A DNA stretch of 64,000 nt from Bradyrhizobium sp. CER78 (GCF_029846235.1 NZ_JARVWP010000004.1:514247-578246), one strand, 5' to 3'; positions 9,032 to 18,853 are shown, numbered from the stretch's first letter. Translations and numbers: made by a program. The notes: a model not told the origin generated them from the sequence alone.

Positions 9032-9409
9032 TCAGGCCGCGCGCTTCTTCTTCACAACGACCTCCGGCGCCGGCGCACAGGACAGCCGGTCCTGATGGCC
9101 CTCGCCCCAGGCTTTCAGAATATCGATCACCGGACGCAGGCTCTCGCCGAGTTCGGACAGCGTGTATTCGACCCGCGGCGGCACTTCGGCGTAGACCTTG
9201 CGGATCACGAGACCGTCGTCCTCGAGCGCCCGCAGCTGCTTGGTCAGCATGCGCTGGGTGATGCCGGGCATCCGCCGCCGCAGCTCGCCGAACCGCTGCG
9301 TGCCGGCCTGCAGGTGGTACAGGATCACGCCCTTCCATTTGCCGTCGATCAGGTCGAGCGCGGCCTCGACCGCGCAGCCCGGCCGGCGGGCAAAATTCTT
9401 CCGTTTCAT
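9032..9409 (-). CDS. HxlR-family winged-helix transcriptional regulator
   Basis: 125-aa regulator of the HxlR type (MarR-like winged helix, often sensing electrophiles or aldehydes). Diagnostic blocks are CAVEAALDLIDGKWKGVILYH, QRFGELRRRMPGITQRMLTKQL and LSELGESLRPVI. A single Cys (Cys11) stands at the position where YodB/HypR-type members carry their redox cysteine. The start at 9409 has GGGAA upstream; a TTG at 9433 would add eight residues. It is divergent from the dehydrogenase at 9528 with a palindrome between them, so it probably controls that gene. Confidence 0.9.
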   Translation of the reverse strand: MKRKNFARRPGCAVEAALDLIDGKWKGVILYHLQAGTQRFGELRRRMPGITQRMLTKQLRALEDDGLVIRKVYAEVPPRVEYTLSELGESLRPVIDILKAWGEGHQDRLSCAPAPEVVVKKKRAA

Positions 9410-9434
9410 CGGCAATTTCCCAATAGTATACAAA

Positions 9435-9451
9435 CAGGGACTAGTTCCCTG
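9435..9451. promoter_or_regulatory. Candidate HxlR operator
   Basis: Inverted repeat CAGGGA-CTAGT-TCCCTG, six-base perfect arms, in the 118-bp divergent region between the HxlR regulator and the MDR dehydrogenase. It lies 26 bp from the regulator start. Position and symmetry suit an operator; binding is inferred only. Confidence 0.5.
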
Positions 9452-9527
9452 ATTTTACAGTACTTGCCAAAAGGACGCCAGCGCGACAGGTAAGACGGCA
9501 GGCAATCGCCCACCAGGGAGACCAGGC

Positions 9528-10553
9528 ATGAAGGCCGTCGGATACCAAAAATCGCTGCCGATCGAGGCGGCGGATTCGCTCGTCGATTTCGAGATCGCCA
9601 AGCCCGAACCCAGGGGGCGCGACATCCGCGTCGCGGTGAAGGCCATCTCGGCCAACCCGGTCGACTACAAGGTGCGCAAGCGTGCGGCGCCGACCGATGG
9701 CGGCTACAAGATCCTCGGCTTCGATGCGGCCGGCGTGGTCGACGCGGTCGGGCCCGACGTGTCGCTGTTCAAGCCCGGCGATGAGGTGTTCTACGCGGGC
9801 TCGATCCTGCGCCAGGGCACCAACTCGGAATTCCATCTGGTCGACGAGCGCATCGTCGGCAACAAGCCGGCGTCGCTGTCCTTCGCGCAGGCCGCCGCCC
9901 TGCCCCTGACCTCGATCACCGCATGGGAGCTGCTGTTCGACCGGCTCGGTGCGGTGCCGGGCAAGAGCCTCGATCCGCGCACGCTGCTGATCACCGGCGG
10001 CGCCGGCGGCGTCGGCTCGATCCTGATCCAGCTCGCGCGCCGCCTCACCGGGCTGACCGTGGTTGCGACCGCGACGCGGCCGGAGTCGCAGAAGTGGTGC
10101 CTCGATCTTGGCGCACACGCGGTGATCGATCACTCGCAGCCGATGAAGGAGCAGATCGAGAAGCTGAAGCTGCCGCCGGTCGGCCTCGTCGCCAGCCTCA
10201 CCTTCACCGACCAGCACTACAAGTCGATCGCCGACTTCATCGCACCTCAGGGCAAGTTCGGCCTGATCGACGATCCCGCCGAATTCAACGTTGCCGCGTT
10301 CAAGGGCAAGGCGGTGTCGATCCATTGGGAGTCGATGTTCACCCGCTCGTCGTTCCAGACACCCGACATGATCGCGCAGCATCATCTGCTCAACGACGTT
10401 GCCGACCTGATCGACAAGGGCGTGCTGCGCACCACGCTCGACCAGACCTTCGGTACCATCAACGCTGCGAATCTCAAGCGCGCCCATGCGCTGCTCGAAA
10501 GCGGCAAGTCGCGCGGCAAGATCGTGCTGGAGGGGTGGCAGACGATTCCGTAG
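9528..10553 (+). CDS. Zinc-type alcohol dehydrogenase-like protein (MDR superfamily, quinone oxidoreductase-like)
   Basis: 341-aa medium-chain NAD(P)H oxidoreductase. The N-terminal GroES-like domain (SANPVDYKVR) is followed by a Rossmann domain with the glycine motif TGGAGGVGSIL at about residue 155 and the motif THSFT replaced by SLTFTDQHYK. The structural zinc cysteine cluster of true alcohol dehydrogenases is absent, as usual for this subfamily. GGGAG lies 12 nt before the ATG. Divergence from an HxlR regulator suggests induction by reactive carbonyls or quinones. The TAG stop is part of the downstream repeat. Confidence 0.88.
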   Translation: MKAVGYQKSLPIEAADSLVDFEIAKPEPRGRDIRVAVKAISANPVDYKVRKRAAPTDGGYKILGFDAAGVVDAVGPDVSLFKPGDEVFYAGSILRQGTNSEFHLVDERIVGNKPASLSFAQAAALPLTSITAWELLFDRLGAVPGKSLDPRTLLITGGAGGVGSILIQLARRLTGLTVVATATRPESQKWCLDLGAHAVIDHSQPMKEQIEKLKLPPVGLVASLTFTDQHYKSIADFIAPQGKFGLIDDPAEFNVAAFKGKAVSIHWESMFTRSSFQTPDMIAQHHLLNDVADLIDKGVLRTTLDQTFGTINAANLKRAHALLESGKSRGKIVLEGWQTIP

Positions 10554-10682
10554 GGTGGATTAGCCGACCACGTCCGCCGTAGCTCAACGAGCGAAGGCGG
10601 AAGGCGTAATCCACCGCGCCGCGCGCAAAGGCGGCGGGTTCGCTACGCTAACCCGCCCTACGCACCAACCGCCCTACGCACC
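10551..10682. repeat. Intergenic inverted-repeat element, family B
   Basis: A GGTGGATTA...TAATCCACC inverted pair (10554-10614) is followed by a second pair GGCGGGTT...AACCCGCC (10632-10658) and short CCCTACGCACC direct repeats. This composite pattern is common between genes in Bradyrhizobium-like genomes. The element begins at the TAG stop of the dehydrogenase. Confidence 0.75.
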
Positions 10683-10841
10683 TCCCAAGATATCCCCACA
10701 GGCCGGCGCGGCGCTTTTGCCAAAGCCACCACGGCCTGTATGATCCGCGGCAACGATCACCCCGTCCTCAATCCGGCCGTGCAGGACACGGCCGGAACGG
10801 TGGTGACGCCCCAAGGGGATACAGGGGATGGGAGGAAACCG

Positions 10842-11921
10842 ATGAGTTTGCTCACGGCCGATCCGTCGCGGATCGATCCGGAGTGGATGACGCGGGCGCT
10901 GCGCGAAGCCGGCCTGATCGACCAGGCCAGGGTCGTCGGTCTCGTCTGCACGCCGGTCGGCAATGGCCTCGTCGGCGACAGCTATCGGTTTCATCTGACC
11001 TATGACGGCAACGAGCCGCGCGCGCCCGCAAGCGTCGTCGGCAAATTCCCTGCTGCGGATCCCGACAGCCGGCGCTCCGGATCCGCGCACACGCTTTACG
11101 TCCGCGAGGTCGCGTTCTATCGCGAGCTGGCTGCAACCGTTGCCATTCACACCCCGCGGCCGATCTTCGCCGAGATCGATCCGGCGACCGACGACTTCAC
11201 GCTGATCCTGGAGGACCTCGCGCCCGCGCGCCCCGGCGATCAACTCGCCGGCTGCTCGATCGAGGATTGCCGGACGGCGCTGATTGAGGCGGCCGCGCTG
11301 CATGCGCCGCGATGGAACGATCCGACGCTCGACACGGTGCAATGCTTCACGGTTGCCGCCAGCCGGCGCAGAGACCTTCGCGCGGTGCTGCCCGGCATTA
11401 TCGGTCACTACAAGGAGCGCTATCGCGGCGTGATCGAGTCGGAATTTCTTGATCTGATCGACAAGCTTCCGGACGCGATACCGCGCTACCAGTCCGATCG
11501 ATCAGTGCCGCGAACGCTGCAACATGCGGACTTCCGGCTCGACAACATCCTCTTTGACGTCCGCGGCAACACCCGTCCGATGGCGACGCTGGATTGGCAG
11601 ACGCTGACGGTGGGGCCTGGGATCGTCGACGTCGCCTATTTCCTGTCGGCCGGCGTCGATCCATCCGAGCGGCGATTACATGAAATTGACCTGGTGCGAT
11701 TCTATCATTCGGAGCTGATCCGCCGCGGCGTGCGGGACTATGGCTGGGATCAATGCTGGCGGGATTACCGGCGCTACACGCTGCATGGAATCATGATGGG
11801 CGTCGTCTCCGCGCTCAGCGTCCAGCGCTCCGAGCGCGGCGATGCGCTGTTCCTGAAAATGACCCGCGGCGCCTGCGCGCAAGCGTTGAACCACGACAGT
11901 TTCTCATACTGGCGGGACTAA
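10842..11921 (+). CDS. Phosphotransferase-family (aminoglycoside/ecdysteroid kinase-like) protein
   Basis: 359-aa protein-kinase-like phosphotransferase for a small molecule. The catalytic loop HADFRLDNILFD (about residues 228-239) carries the catalytic Asp and Asn, and LDWQT (about 250) is the DFG-equivalent metal site. The start at 10842 follows a strong GGAGGAAAC ribosome site; a longer frame to 10740 lacks one. An uncharacterised gene starts 17 nt after its stop, so they form a two-gene operon. The substrate is unknown; relatives include aminoglycoside, choline and acyl-CoA-dehydrogenase-linked kinases. Confidence 0.85.
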   Translation: MSLLTADPSRIDPEWMTRALREAGLIDQARVVGLVCTPVGNGLVGDSYRFHLTYDGNEPRAPASVVGKFPAADPDSRRSGSAHTLYVREVAFYRELAATVAIHTPRPIFAEIDPATDDFTLILEDLAPARPGDQLAGCSIEDCRTALIEAAALHAPRWNDPTLDTVQCFTVAASRRRDLRAVLPGIIGHYKERYRGVIESEFLDLIDKLPDAIPRYQSDRSVPRTLQHADFRLDNILFDVRGNTRPMATLDWQTLTVGPGIVDVAYFLSAGVDPSERRLHEIDLVRFYHSELIRRGVRDYGWDQCWRDYRRYTLHGIMMGVVSALSVQRSERGDALFLKMTRGACAQALNHDSFSYWRD

Positions 11922-11938
11922 CATCGAAAGGGATCGGC

Positions 11939-13066
11939 GTGCTCAACAAACTTGACGACTTCCCCATCCACCAGACGCCGGAGCCGATCGCGGTTCCCTC
12001 GACCAGCGACCGCAATGTCTATGACCGGACCTGGTTCAATGGCTATACCGCCGACGGCGCGTATTATTTCGGCATCGGGATCGCGATCTACCCTCACCGC
12101 AAGATCCTCGACTGCGCCTTCAGCGTGGTGGAGCGCGGCGGACGGCAGCACTGCTTCTACGGCTCGCGGCGCGCGCCGCTCGAGCGCACCGAGACGCAGG
12201 TCGGTCCGTTCCGGCTCGAGGTGCTCGAACCGATGTTGCGGACCCGCGTCGTGCTCGACGACAACGCGACCGGCCTTGCCTGCGACCTGACCTTCTCCGC
12301 GCGCACGGCGGCGATCCAGGAAGCCCGCCAGACGCTCTGGTTGGGCGACCGCCGCGCGATGGATTCGACCCGGTTCGACCAGTTCGGTCGCTGGAGCGGA
12401 GTCGTGCATCACCCCGACGGCGGGATCAAGGTCGACGATCGCACCTGCTACGGCACCAAGGATCGCTCCTGGGGCGTGCGCAATGTCGGCGAGCGCGATG
12501 TCGGCGGCGCGCCGATGCCGCCACCGAGCGTGTTCTTCCTGTGGGCGCCGCTGGTCTGGGACGATCACATCTCGCACGCCATCTTCTTCGACGGCACGCA
12601 GGGCGAGGCACTGGTCCGCGAGGGCATCACCGCGCCGCTCTACCGCAGCGAGGCTGAGATCCCCGGCGTCGTTGACGGGCTCGACCGCCGCATGGCGACC
12701 GCGCGGCACCGCGTCAAATACGTGCCGAACACCCGGCTGGCGCAGTCGGCCGAGATCGACCTCGTCGATATCGACGGTCACACCACGACCATCGCGCTCG
12801 ACCCGATCCTCAAATTCCAGATGAAAGGCCTCGGCTACGGCCATCCTCAATGGGGCCAGGGCATGTGGAAGGGCGAGCTCGAGATCGGCGGCGAGTCGTT
12901 CGATCCTGCGACGCTCGACCCGCTCGCCCGCGAGAACGTGCACGTGCAACAGGTGGTCCGCGCCCGCCAGGGCAGCCAGACGGGAATTGGCGTGCTGGAG
13001 CAGATATGCTTCGGCCCCTACCGTCCGGCAGGGTTCAGCGAGTTCCTGGACGGCGCCAAGGGATAG
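11939..13066 (+). CDS. Conserved protein of unknown function (possible AttH/CrtC lipocalin-like fold)
   Basis: 375-aa soluble protein with no signal peptide or membrane segment; I do not recognise a characterised family with certainty. It is rich in beta-strand patterns with aromatic motifs (DRTWFNGYTADGAYYFGIGI, DRSWGVRN, YGHPQWGQGMWKGELE), reminiscent of the AttH/hydroxyneurosporene-synthase fold and of DUF7064-type proteins found beside phosphotransferases. The start is GTG at 11939, 17 nt after the phosphotransferase stop, with AAAGGG upstream. Coupling to the kinase suggests both act on one lipid or terpenoid-like substrate. Confidence 0.7.
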   Translation: MLNKLDDFPIHQTPEPIAVPSTSDRNVYDRTWFNGYTADGAYYFGIGIAIYPHRKILDCAFSVVERGGRQHCFYGSRRAPLERTETQVGPFRLEVLEPMLRTRVVLDDNATGLACDLTFSARTAAIQEARQTLWLGDRRAMDSTRFDQFGRWSGVVHHPDGGIKVDDRTCYGTKDRSWGVRNVGERDVGGAPMPPPSVFFLWAPLVWDDHISHAIFFDGTQGEALVREGITAPLYRSEAEIPGVVDGLDRRMATARHRVKYVPNTRLAQSAEIDLVDIDGHTTTIALDPILKFQMKGLGYGHPQWGQGMWKGELEIGGESFDPATLDPLARENVHVQQVVRARQGSQTGIGVLEQICFGPYRPAGFSEFLDGAKG

Positions 13067-13363
13067 TTAGCTTGGCGGCACACCCTCAACGAACAGCAGC
13101 CGGCGTTCGAGCGCAGTTGCGCGATGCTTCAGCGCTTCGGCGTACTCCGCAGATGCGTACCATTCGCGCAGACGCACCATGGTCGGAAACTCGACGATGA
13201 CGATTGCGTTCGGCGATGGACCGCCCTCCACCACCTCGGCGGCGCCACTGCGCACGATGTAGCGACCGCCATACTGTTCGATGGTTTTCGCCGCCAGCGT
13301 TCGATAGGCCTCGAATGCCGCAGCGTCCCGCATCTCGACCTCTGAAATCACATAGGCCGCCAT
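13067..13363 (-). CDS. DUF1330 domain protein
   Basis: 98-aa dimeric alpha/beta-barrel protein of the DUF1330 family (MAAYVISEVEMRD, FEAYRTLAAKTIEQYGGRYIVRSG, IVIVEFPTMVRLREWYASAEYA), a ferredoxin-like fold of unknown function. Its stop abuts the stop of the plus-strand neighbour with no spacer. It starts 6 nt downstream of the SDR stop, so it is probably the second gene of that operon. Confidence 0.88.
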   Translation of the reverse strand: MAAYVISEVEMRDAAAFEAYRTLAAKTIEQYGGRYIVRSGAAEVVEGGPSPNAIVIVEFPTMVRLREWYASAEYAEALKHRATALERRLLFVEGVPPS

Positions 13364-13369
13364 GCACCC

Positions 13370-14164
13370 TCACGCGATGGTATTGACGATGCCGCCCTCG
13401 GCGCGCAGCGCAGCGCCGTTGGTCGCAGACGCCTGCTTCGAGCAGGCATAGACCACGAGGTTGGCGATCTCCTCGGTGCTGGCGAAGCGCTGCAGCAGTG
13501 AGGTCGGCCGGTGCTGCTTGACGAAGTTGGCGGCCGCCTCCTCGACCGACTGGCCGTTCTGCTTGGCGAGATCCTTGACGAAGGTCTCGACGCCTTCGGA
13601 CATCGTCGGTCCGGGCAGCACCGAGTTGACGGTGACGGCGGTGCCGCGGGTCAGCTCCGCGAGCCCGCGCGCGATTGCAAGCTGCGCGGTCTTGGTCATG
13701 CCGTAGTGGATCATCTCGGTCGGGATGTTGAGGCCCGATTCCGATGAGATGAAGACGATGCGGCCCCAGTTGCGCTTCAGCATGCCCTGCATGTAGCCGC
13801 GCGACAGCCGCACGCCCGACATCACGTTGACCTCGAAGAAGCGGCTCCAGTCCTCGTCCGGAATCTCGAAGAAGCCCTTCGGCTCGAAGATCCCGGCATT
13901 GTTGACGAGGATGTCGACCTCGGGAAGCGCCGCGAGCAGCGCCTTGCAACCGGCCGCGGTCGAGACGTCGGCGGCTACGCCGCGCACCTTCGCACCCGAT
14001 ACCGCCTGCGCGATCGCGGCGACCGCGGCATCGACCTTGGCCCGACCGCGGCCATTGACCACGACCTCGGCGCCGGTTGCCGCCAGCCCCTTGGCAATGG
14101 CGTTGCCGATACCCGCGGTCGAGCCGGTCACCAGCGCAGTCTTTCCGGAAAGGTCGATTTTCAT
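13370..14164 (-). CDS. SDR-family NAD(P)-dependent oxidoreductase
   Basis: 264-aa short-chain dehydrogenase. The cofactor motif TGSTAGIG is at residues 13-20, NNAG near 90, and the catalytic motif is YGMTK with Ser in FISSES. The start at 14164 is preceded by AGGAGACC, a strong ribosome site; the frame stays open another 46 codons upstream without one. It is co-transcribed with the DUF1330 gene. The substrate is unknown. Confidence 0.92.
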   Translation of the reverse strand: MKIDLSGKTALVTGSTAGIGNAIAKGLAATGAEVVVNGRGRAKVDAAVAAIAQAVSGAKVRGVAADVSTAAGCKALLAALPEVDILVNNAGIFEPKGFFEIPDEDWSRFFEVNVMSGVRLSRGYMQGMLKRNWGRIVFISSESGLNIPTEMIHYGMTKTAQLAIARGLAELTRGTAVTVNSVLPGPTMSEGVETFVKDLAKQNGQSVEEAAANFVKQHRPTSLLQRFASTEEIANLVVYACSKQASATNGAALRAEGGIVNTIA

Positions 14165-14565
14165 GAGAGGTCTCCTGTGAAGCGTACCGGACATATTTGG
14201 ATGCGCGCGCGCCGATGCAACCGGGGTGCGAGCAGGCGCATGCGCAAATTCGCGGCAGTGCGGACCGGCATCTCGGCACCGCCGGCGACCGACGGCAACC
14301 ATGTCGCGCGGATGACGCGTCAGGCACGGCGCGCATTTTCGTCGCGAGTCAAATCGTCGCGCAATTTGGTTGATGCATCGTCACTGCGACCTTCATCCAA
14401 TCTTCATATGAAACATCGCGCGCACGCGGGTTGCTTTCACACATTGTCAATTCGCCGCCGCTAAGCGTCGCCGCAAACAGCGCGAGCTGTTGTGTTGGCA
14501 ACCGGACGCGACCTGCTCTTCAACAACGACGTCCGGATCTCTGCGACTGAACAGGAATGCATCAG
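14165..14565. other. Divergent intergenic region, about 400 bp
   Basis: It lies between the SDR start and the chemoreceptor start. No plausible gene is seen; an AT-richer patch around 14370-14460 probably holds the promoters, but no convincing -35/-10 pair was found. Confidence 0.4.
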
Positions 14566-16560
14566 ATGTTCGTTGTGTCCAGGATCAAGCCGTTCGCCGC
14601 TGATATCCTGAAGCGATTTCGCCCCAGCCTCAAAAGCCAGATCGCGATGCTCGGGATCGGCGGCGTCGCCATCATCAGCGTCACCTGCCTCGGCGGCCTC
14701 GACTACGCCGCCAATGTTCAGCGCGAGTCGGACGAGAACATGCGCTTCAGGGCGCAGCTGTCCGAGCTCTCGGACGGCTTCCTGGAGACGCAGCAGATCG
14801 CGGCCCGCTTCCTGAAGTCGCGCGATGAGGGCCTGGCGAAGCAGCTCGCCGCGCGCGTCGCCGATGAGATCGCCCTACTCGACAAGCTCGAAGCCTTCGC
14901 GATGGCCGCGCCGGAGGGTGATCCGATCCGGCAGGTCGCCTCGCTCCGGAGCGGAATCAATCTCTACGCGACGCGCTTCCAGAACATCGTCGGCGCCCAG
15001 CGCGTCCTCGGCATGACTGCGAACGACGGCTTGCAGGGCAAGCTGCGCAGCGCGGTCCAGCAATTCGAAGCCAAGGTCGGGCAAGCCGATCAGCCGCCCC
15101 TGACCGTCCTGCTGCTGACGATGCGTCGTCTCGAAAAGGATTTTGCGCTGAGTGGCGAGGAGCGGTTCGGCGACCAGCTCAACGCGCGCGAGGACGAGTT
15201 CGAGACCGCGTTGGCGGCATCCGCGCTCCCCTATGAGGTGAAGACCGAGCTGCTCGGTCTTGCCCGCGCCTACAAGCTTGCCTTCGCCGGCTTCCTGGTC
15301 TCGCGCCAGACGCTCGACGATCAGCTCGACGACCTCAGCCAGATCTTCGACCGCACCCGCCCAGTGCTGGTCAAGGTCGCGGACGCCGCCAACGTCCGTG
15401 CCGAGCTCGCGCAGCGCAAGGCCGACGCGTTCAGGCAGACGTTCAGCTGGCTGATCGGGATCGTTGCGTTCGTCCTGACGCTGCTTGCGATCCTGTTCGG
15501 CCGGCGGGTCGCGGGCCTGATCAGCCGGATGAGCGCGGCGATGCGGCAACTCGCCGAAGGGCAGTTCGACGTCGTGCTGCCCGGCCTCGAGCGCAGCGAC
15601 GAGATCGGCGGCATGGCGCGGGCGGTCGAGAGCTTCAAGACCATGGCACAGGACAAGGCGCGCGCCGAGCTCGACGCCCGGCTCGAGGAAGACCGCCGCG
15701 CCGCGGGTCGGCACAGGGCCGAACTGGCGCGGCTCGCGGCGGCGTTCGAGGCCAGCGCCGGCAACGTCATCGCGACGGTATCAGCGGCCTCCGAGGAGCT
15801 TGCGGCGTCGGCGCGCGATCTGAGCGACACCGCCCATCACACCCAGGACCTCTCCGCCAATGTCGCGGCCGCCTCCGAGGAGGCCTCCGATAATGTCAGG
15901 CGGGTTGCGGCGGCGACCGAGCAGATGATCGCATCGGCCTCCGAGATCGGCCGCCAGGTCGGCGAATCGGCCAGCTTCGCCAGCGACGCGGTCGCACAGG
16001 CACAGCAGACCGACGCGCGGATGGCCCAGCTGGCATCGGCCGCAGACCGCATCGGCAACGTGGTGCAGCTGATCGCCGCGATCGCGCGGCAGACCAATTT
16101 GCTCGCGCTCAACGCGACCATCGAGGCCGCGCGCGCCGGCAACGCAGGCTCGGGCTTTGCCGTGGTCGCGCAGGAGGTCAAGACGCTCGCCAGGCAGACC
16201 GCCGAGGCCACCGAGGACATCCGCGCGCAGATCGCCGATATCCAGGCGGCAACGCGGGAGTCCGCCGGCGCGATCAGCGATATCGCAGGGATCATCCAGC
16301 GGATCGCGCGGATCGCCACCGATGTCGCCAACGCCATCGATACGCAAGGCAGCGCGACGCGGAGCATCGCGGAAAACGTTCGGATCGCCTCGGAGCGAAC
16401 CTCGCAGGTCGCCGTCAGCATCGGACAGGTGGCCAGCGGCGCCTCGAGGACCGGCAGCGCCTCCTCCAAGGTGCTGAGCTCTTCGCGCCTGCTGTCCGAC
16501 GGCAACGTCCGCTTGAGGCAGGAGCTCGACAATTTCATCGCGACGATTCGCGCGGGTTAG
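14566..16560 (+). CDS. Methyl-accepting chemotaxis protein
   Basis: 664-aa transmembrane chemoreceptor. TM1 (about 25-48) and TM2 (about 291-312) bracket a large helical periplasmic sensor domain, possibly the bimodular HBM type given its roughly 240 residues of amphipathic helix. HAMP follows (312-365), then the signalling coil with hairpin tip [20 protein letters not shown] near residue 505. There is no C-terminal CheR-binding pentapeptide. The start at 14566 fits an AGGA nine bases upstream; an ATG at 14557 sits directly against that site. It converges on the alpha-operon terminator. Confidence 0.93.
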   Translation: MFVVSRIKPFAADILKRFRPSLKSQIAMLGIGGVAIISVTCLGGLDYAANVQRESDENMRFRAQLSELSDGFLETQQIAARFLKSRDEGLAKQLAARVADEIALLDKLEAFAMAAPEGDPIRQVASLRSGINLYATRFQNIVGAQRVLGMTANDGLQGKLRSAVQQFEAKVGQADQPPLTVLLLTMRRLEKDFALSGEERFGDQLNAREDEFETALAASALPYEVKTELLGLARAYKLAFAGFLVSRQTLDDQLDDLSQIFDRTRPVLVKVADAANVRAELAQRKADAFRQTFSWLIGIVAFVLTLLAILFGRRVAGLISRMSAAMRQLAEGQFDVVLPGLERSDEIGGMARAVESFKTMAQDKARAELDARLEEDRRAAGRHRAELARLAAAFEASAGNVIATVSAASEELAASARDLSDTAHHTQDLSANVAAASEEASDNVRRVAAATEQMIASASEIGRQVGESASFASDAVAQAQQTDARMAQLASAADRIGNVVQLIAAIARQTNLLALNATIEAARAGNAGSGFAVVAQEVKTLARQTAEATEDIRAQIADIQAATRESAGAISDIAGIIQRIARIATDVANAIDTQGSATRSIAENVRIASERTSQVAVSIGQVASGASRTGSASSKVLSSSRLLSDGNVRLRQELDNFIATIRAG

Positions 16561-16565
16561 CGCAA

Positions 16566-16594
16566 CAAAACAAAAACGGCGCCCGAAGGCGCCG
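16566..16594 (-). terminator. Intrinsic terminator of the str-S10-spc-alpha cluster
   Basis: Perfect 7-bp stem CGGCGCC/GGCGCCG with a 4-nt loop (16577-16594), followed on the minus strand by a T-rich tract. It lies 28 nt after the rplQ stop and in the convergent gap with the chemoreceptor gene, which it may also help terminate. Confidence 0.9.
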
Positions 16595-16621
16595 CTTTCA
16601 AATCCTTGGCTCGAAGCCGGC

Positions 16622-17038
16622 TTACGCCGCCTCGGCTTCCTTGTCCTGGGCGGGACCGGAGTCCCGGCCCTTGGCGTCGACGTCGCGGTCGACGAACTCG
16701 ATCACGGCCATCGCCGCGTTGTCGCCGTAGCGGAAGCCGGCCTTGATGATGCGGGTGTAGCCGCCCTGGCGGTCCTTGTAGCGGGTCGCCAGCGTGTCGA
16801 ACAGCTTCTTGACCTGGTCCTGGTCGCGCAGCTCCGAGATCGCCTGGCGGCGCAGGGCGAGGCCGCCCTTCTTGCCGAGGGTGACGAGCTTCTCGACGAT
16901 CGGCCGCAGCTCCTTGGCCTTCGGCAGCGTGGTGACGATCTGCTCGTGCTTGATCAGCGCGGCCGCCATGTTGGCGAACATCGCACGCCGGTGCTCGGCG
17001 GTGCGGTTGAGCTTCCGATGAACCTTGCCGTGACGCAT
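16622..17038 (-). CDS. rplQ: 50S ribosomal protein bL17
   Basis: 138-aa large-subunit protein near the peptide exit tunnel. The start [20 protein letters not shown] and the block [19 protein letters not shown] are diagnostic. The C-terminus is acidic (DKEAEAA), as in rhizobial homologues. It is the last gene of the alpha operon, after rpoA, and is followed by the terminator at 16566-16594. Confidence 0.98.
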   Translation of the reverse strand: MRHGKVHRKLNRTAEHRRAMFANMAAALIKHEQIVTTLPKAKELRPIVEKLVTLGKKGGLALRRQAISELRDQDQVKKLFDTLATRYKDRQGGYTRIIKAGFRYGDNAAMAVIEFVDRDVDAKGRDSGPAQDKEAEAA

Positions 17039-17114
17039 TGACTTCTTCCTTCTTCAATTCTGTCGCGGTGGTTCAGCGACAAGTGCAGGCGGGCATCCTG
17101 CGTTCGCCCTGGGA

Positions 17115-17196
17115 CGTCATTCCGGGGCGGCTCGCAGAGCCGAACCCGGAATCTCGAGGTTCCGGGTTCGATGCTTCGCATCGCCCCGGAACGACG
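17115..17196. repeat. Intergenic inverted repeat, family C, copy 1
   Basis: Outer arms CGTCATTCCGGGGCG and CGCCCCGGAACGACG with an inner pair CCCGGAATCTCGAGGTTCCGGG form a long hairpin inside the rpoA-rplQ spacer. A second copy is at 61367-61460. Transcription of the alpha operon must read through it. Confidence 0.88.
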
Positions 17197-17201
17197 AATT
17201 C

Positions 17202-18221
17202 TTAGTAGTGATCCTCAAAGCGCTTGGCGAGCTCGTCGATGTTCTCCGGCGGCCAGCCCGGCACTTCCATGCCGAGGTGCAGACCCATCTGGGCCAGCAC
17301 TTCCTTGATCTCGTTCAGCGACTTGCGGCCGAAGTTCGGGGTGCGGAGCATTTCCGCTTCCGACTTCTGCACGAGGTCGCCGATGTAGACGATGTTGTCG
17401 TTCTTCAGGCAGTTTGCCGAACGCACCGACAGCTCGAGCTCGTCGACCTTCTTGAGGAACGCCGGGTTGAACGCGAGATCGGGGATGATCTCCTGCGTGA
17501 CTTCCTTGCGCGGCTCTTCGAAGTTGACGAACACGTTGAGCTGATCCTGCAGGATGCGCGCGGCATAGGCCACCGCGTCCTCCGGCGTGATCGCGCCGTT
17601 GGTCTCGATCGTCATGGTCAGCTTGTCGTAGTCGAGGATCTGGCCCTCACGGGTGTTCTCGACCTTGTAGGAGACCTTGCGGACCGGCGAGAACAGGCTG
17701 TCGACCGGGATCAGGCCGATCGGGGCGTCCTCGGGACGGTTGCGCTCGGCGGCGACATAGCCCTTGCCGGTCGTGACCGTGAATTCCATGCGGATCTCGG
17801 CGCCGTCGTCCAGCGTGCAGAGCTGCAAATCGGGGTTGAGCACGGTGACGTCGCCGACGGTCTGGATGTCGCCGGCGGTGACGGCGCCCGGGCCCTGCTT
17901 CTTCACGACCATGCGCTTCGGGCCTTCGCCCTGCATCTTGATAGAGATGTCCTTGATGTTGAGGACGATGTCGGTGACGTCTTCACGGACACCGGCGATC
18001 GAGGAGAACTCGTGCAGCACGCCGTCGATGTGCACCGACTGCACCGCCGCGCCCTGCAGCGAGGACAGCAGGATGCGGCGCAGCGCGTTGCCGAGGGTCT
18101 GGCCGAAGCCGCGCTCGAGCGGCTCGGCGACCACGGTGGCGAACCGGCTCGCGTCCGAGCCCGGCGTCACCTGCAGCTTGTTCGGTCGAATGAGTTCTTG
18201 CCAATTTTTCTGGATCGTCAC
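17202..18221 (-). CDS. rpoA: DNA-directed RNA polymerase subunit alpha
   Basis: 339 aa, the normal alphaproteobacterial length. The N-terminal assembly domain ([20 protein letters not shown] at 34-53) dimerises and recruits beta/beta-prime. The C-terminal domain ([35 protein letters not shown], about 255-315) contacts UP elements and activators. It lies between rpsK and rplQ as in other bacteria, with a repeat-bearing spacer before rplQ. Confidence 0.99.
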   Translation of the reverse strand: MTIQKNWQELIRPNKLQVTPGSDASRFATVVAEPLERGFGQTLGNALRRILLSSLQGAAVQSVHIDGVLHEFSSIAGVREDVTDIVLNIKDISIKMQGEGPKRMVVKKQGPGAVTAGDIQTVGDVTVLNPDLQLCTLDDGAEIRMEFTVTTGKGYVAAERNRPEDAPIGLIPVDSLFSPVRKVSYKVENTREGQILDYDKLTMTIETNGAITPEDAVAYAARILQDQLNVFVNFEEPRKEVTQEIIPDLAFNPAFLKKVDELELSVRSANCLKNDNIVYIGDLVQKSEAEMLRTPNFGRKSLNEIKEVLAQMGLHLGMEVPGWPPENIDELAKRFEDHY

Positions 18222-18349
18222 TTTTTCACCCTTTGCCGGTCATCGGGCCAATCGATCGGCCAAACCTGGCGTTGGAGATCGCGGATCAGTCCGCGCGGTC
18301 AATTCCAAAAACCATCGCGGGGCGGCAGATGCCGCCCGCGACTTACAGA

Positions 18350-18739
18350 TCAAACGCGCCGACGCTTGCGCGGACGGCAGCCATTGTGCGGGATCGTGGT
18401 CACGTCGCGGATCGAGGTGACGGTGAAGCCCGCAGCCTGCAGCGCGCGCAGCGCCGACTCACGGCCCGAACCCGGGCCGGCCACTTCAACCTCCAGCGTG
18501 CGCATGCCGTGTTCCTGCGCCTTCTTGGAGACGTCTTCAGCCGCAACCTGCGCGGCATAGGGGGTCGACTTGCGCGAGCCCTTAAAGCCCATCGTGCCGG
18601 CCGACGACCAGGCGATGGTGTTGCCCTGCGCGTCGGTGATGGTGATCGTCGTGTTGTTGAACGACGAATTCACGTGCGCGATGCCGGAGGCGATGTTCTT
18701 GCGTTCGCGGCGGCGTACGCGGGTGGCTTCCTTGCCCAT
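18350..18739 (-). CDS. rpsK: 30S ribosomal protein uS11
   Basis: 129-aa platform protein of the small subunit ([40 protein letters not shown]). The start at 18739 ([11 protein letters not shown]) is preceded by AGGAAAGG; an ATG eight codons upstream has no such site. A hairpin element separates it from rpsM. Confidence 0.98.
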   Translation of the reverse strand: MGKEATRVRRRERKNIASGIAHVNSSFNNTTITITDAQGNTIAWSSAGTMGFKGSRKSTPYAAQVAAEDVSKKAQEHGMRTLEVEVAGPGSGRESALRALQAAGFTVTSIRDVTTIPHNGCRPRKRRRV

Positions 18740-18800
18740 TTCAAACCTTTCCTGTGATCTCAACGCCGCCGTAGTGCCAGCGGCTACACCTCAAAACGCA

Positions 18801-18848
18801 AATGGCGAGTAGCGAATTTCGATTCGCTACCCCCCACCTGCAATTCGC
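18801..18848. repeat. Palindromic element, family D, copy 1 (rpsM-rpsK spacer)
   Basis: ATGGCGAGTAGCGAAT runs into a perfect 8-bp stem TAGCGAAT-TTCG-ATTCGCTA (18810-18829) with a stable TTCG loop on the plus strand. Related sequence lies in the tuf-rpsJ spacer at 31412-31468. It lacks a T-tract, so a role in mRNA processing or stability is more likely than termination. Confidence 0.65.
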
Positions 18849-18853
18849 AAAAC

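Noticed and set aside
9410..9433. Longer HxlR start at TTG 9433
   Set aside because: It would place TATACT and the operator edge inside or against the coding region; ATG 9409 has a better ribosome site and matches the family start.
10551..10682. Small RNA or gene in the dehydrogenase/phosphotransferase gap
   Set aside because: The sequence is better explained as a common composite inverted repeat with no promoter or terminator.
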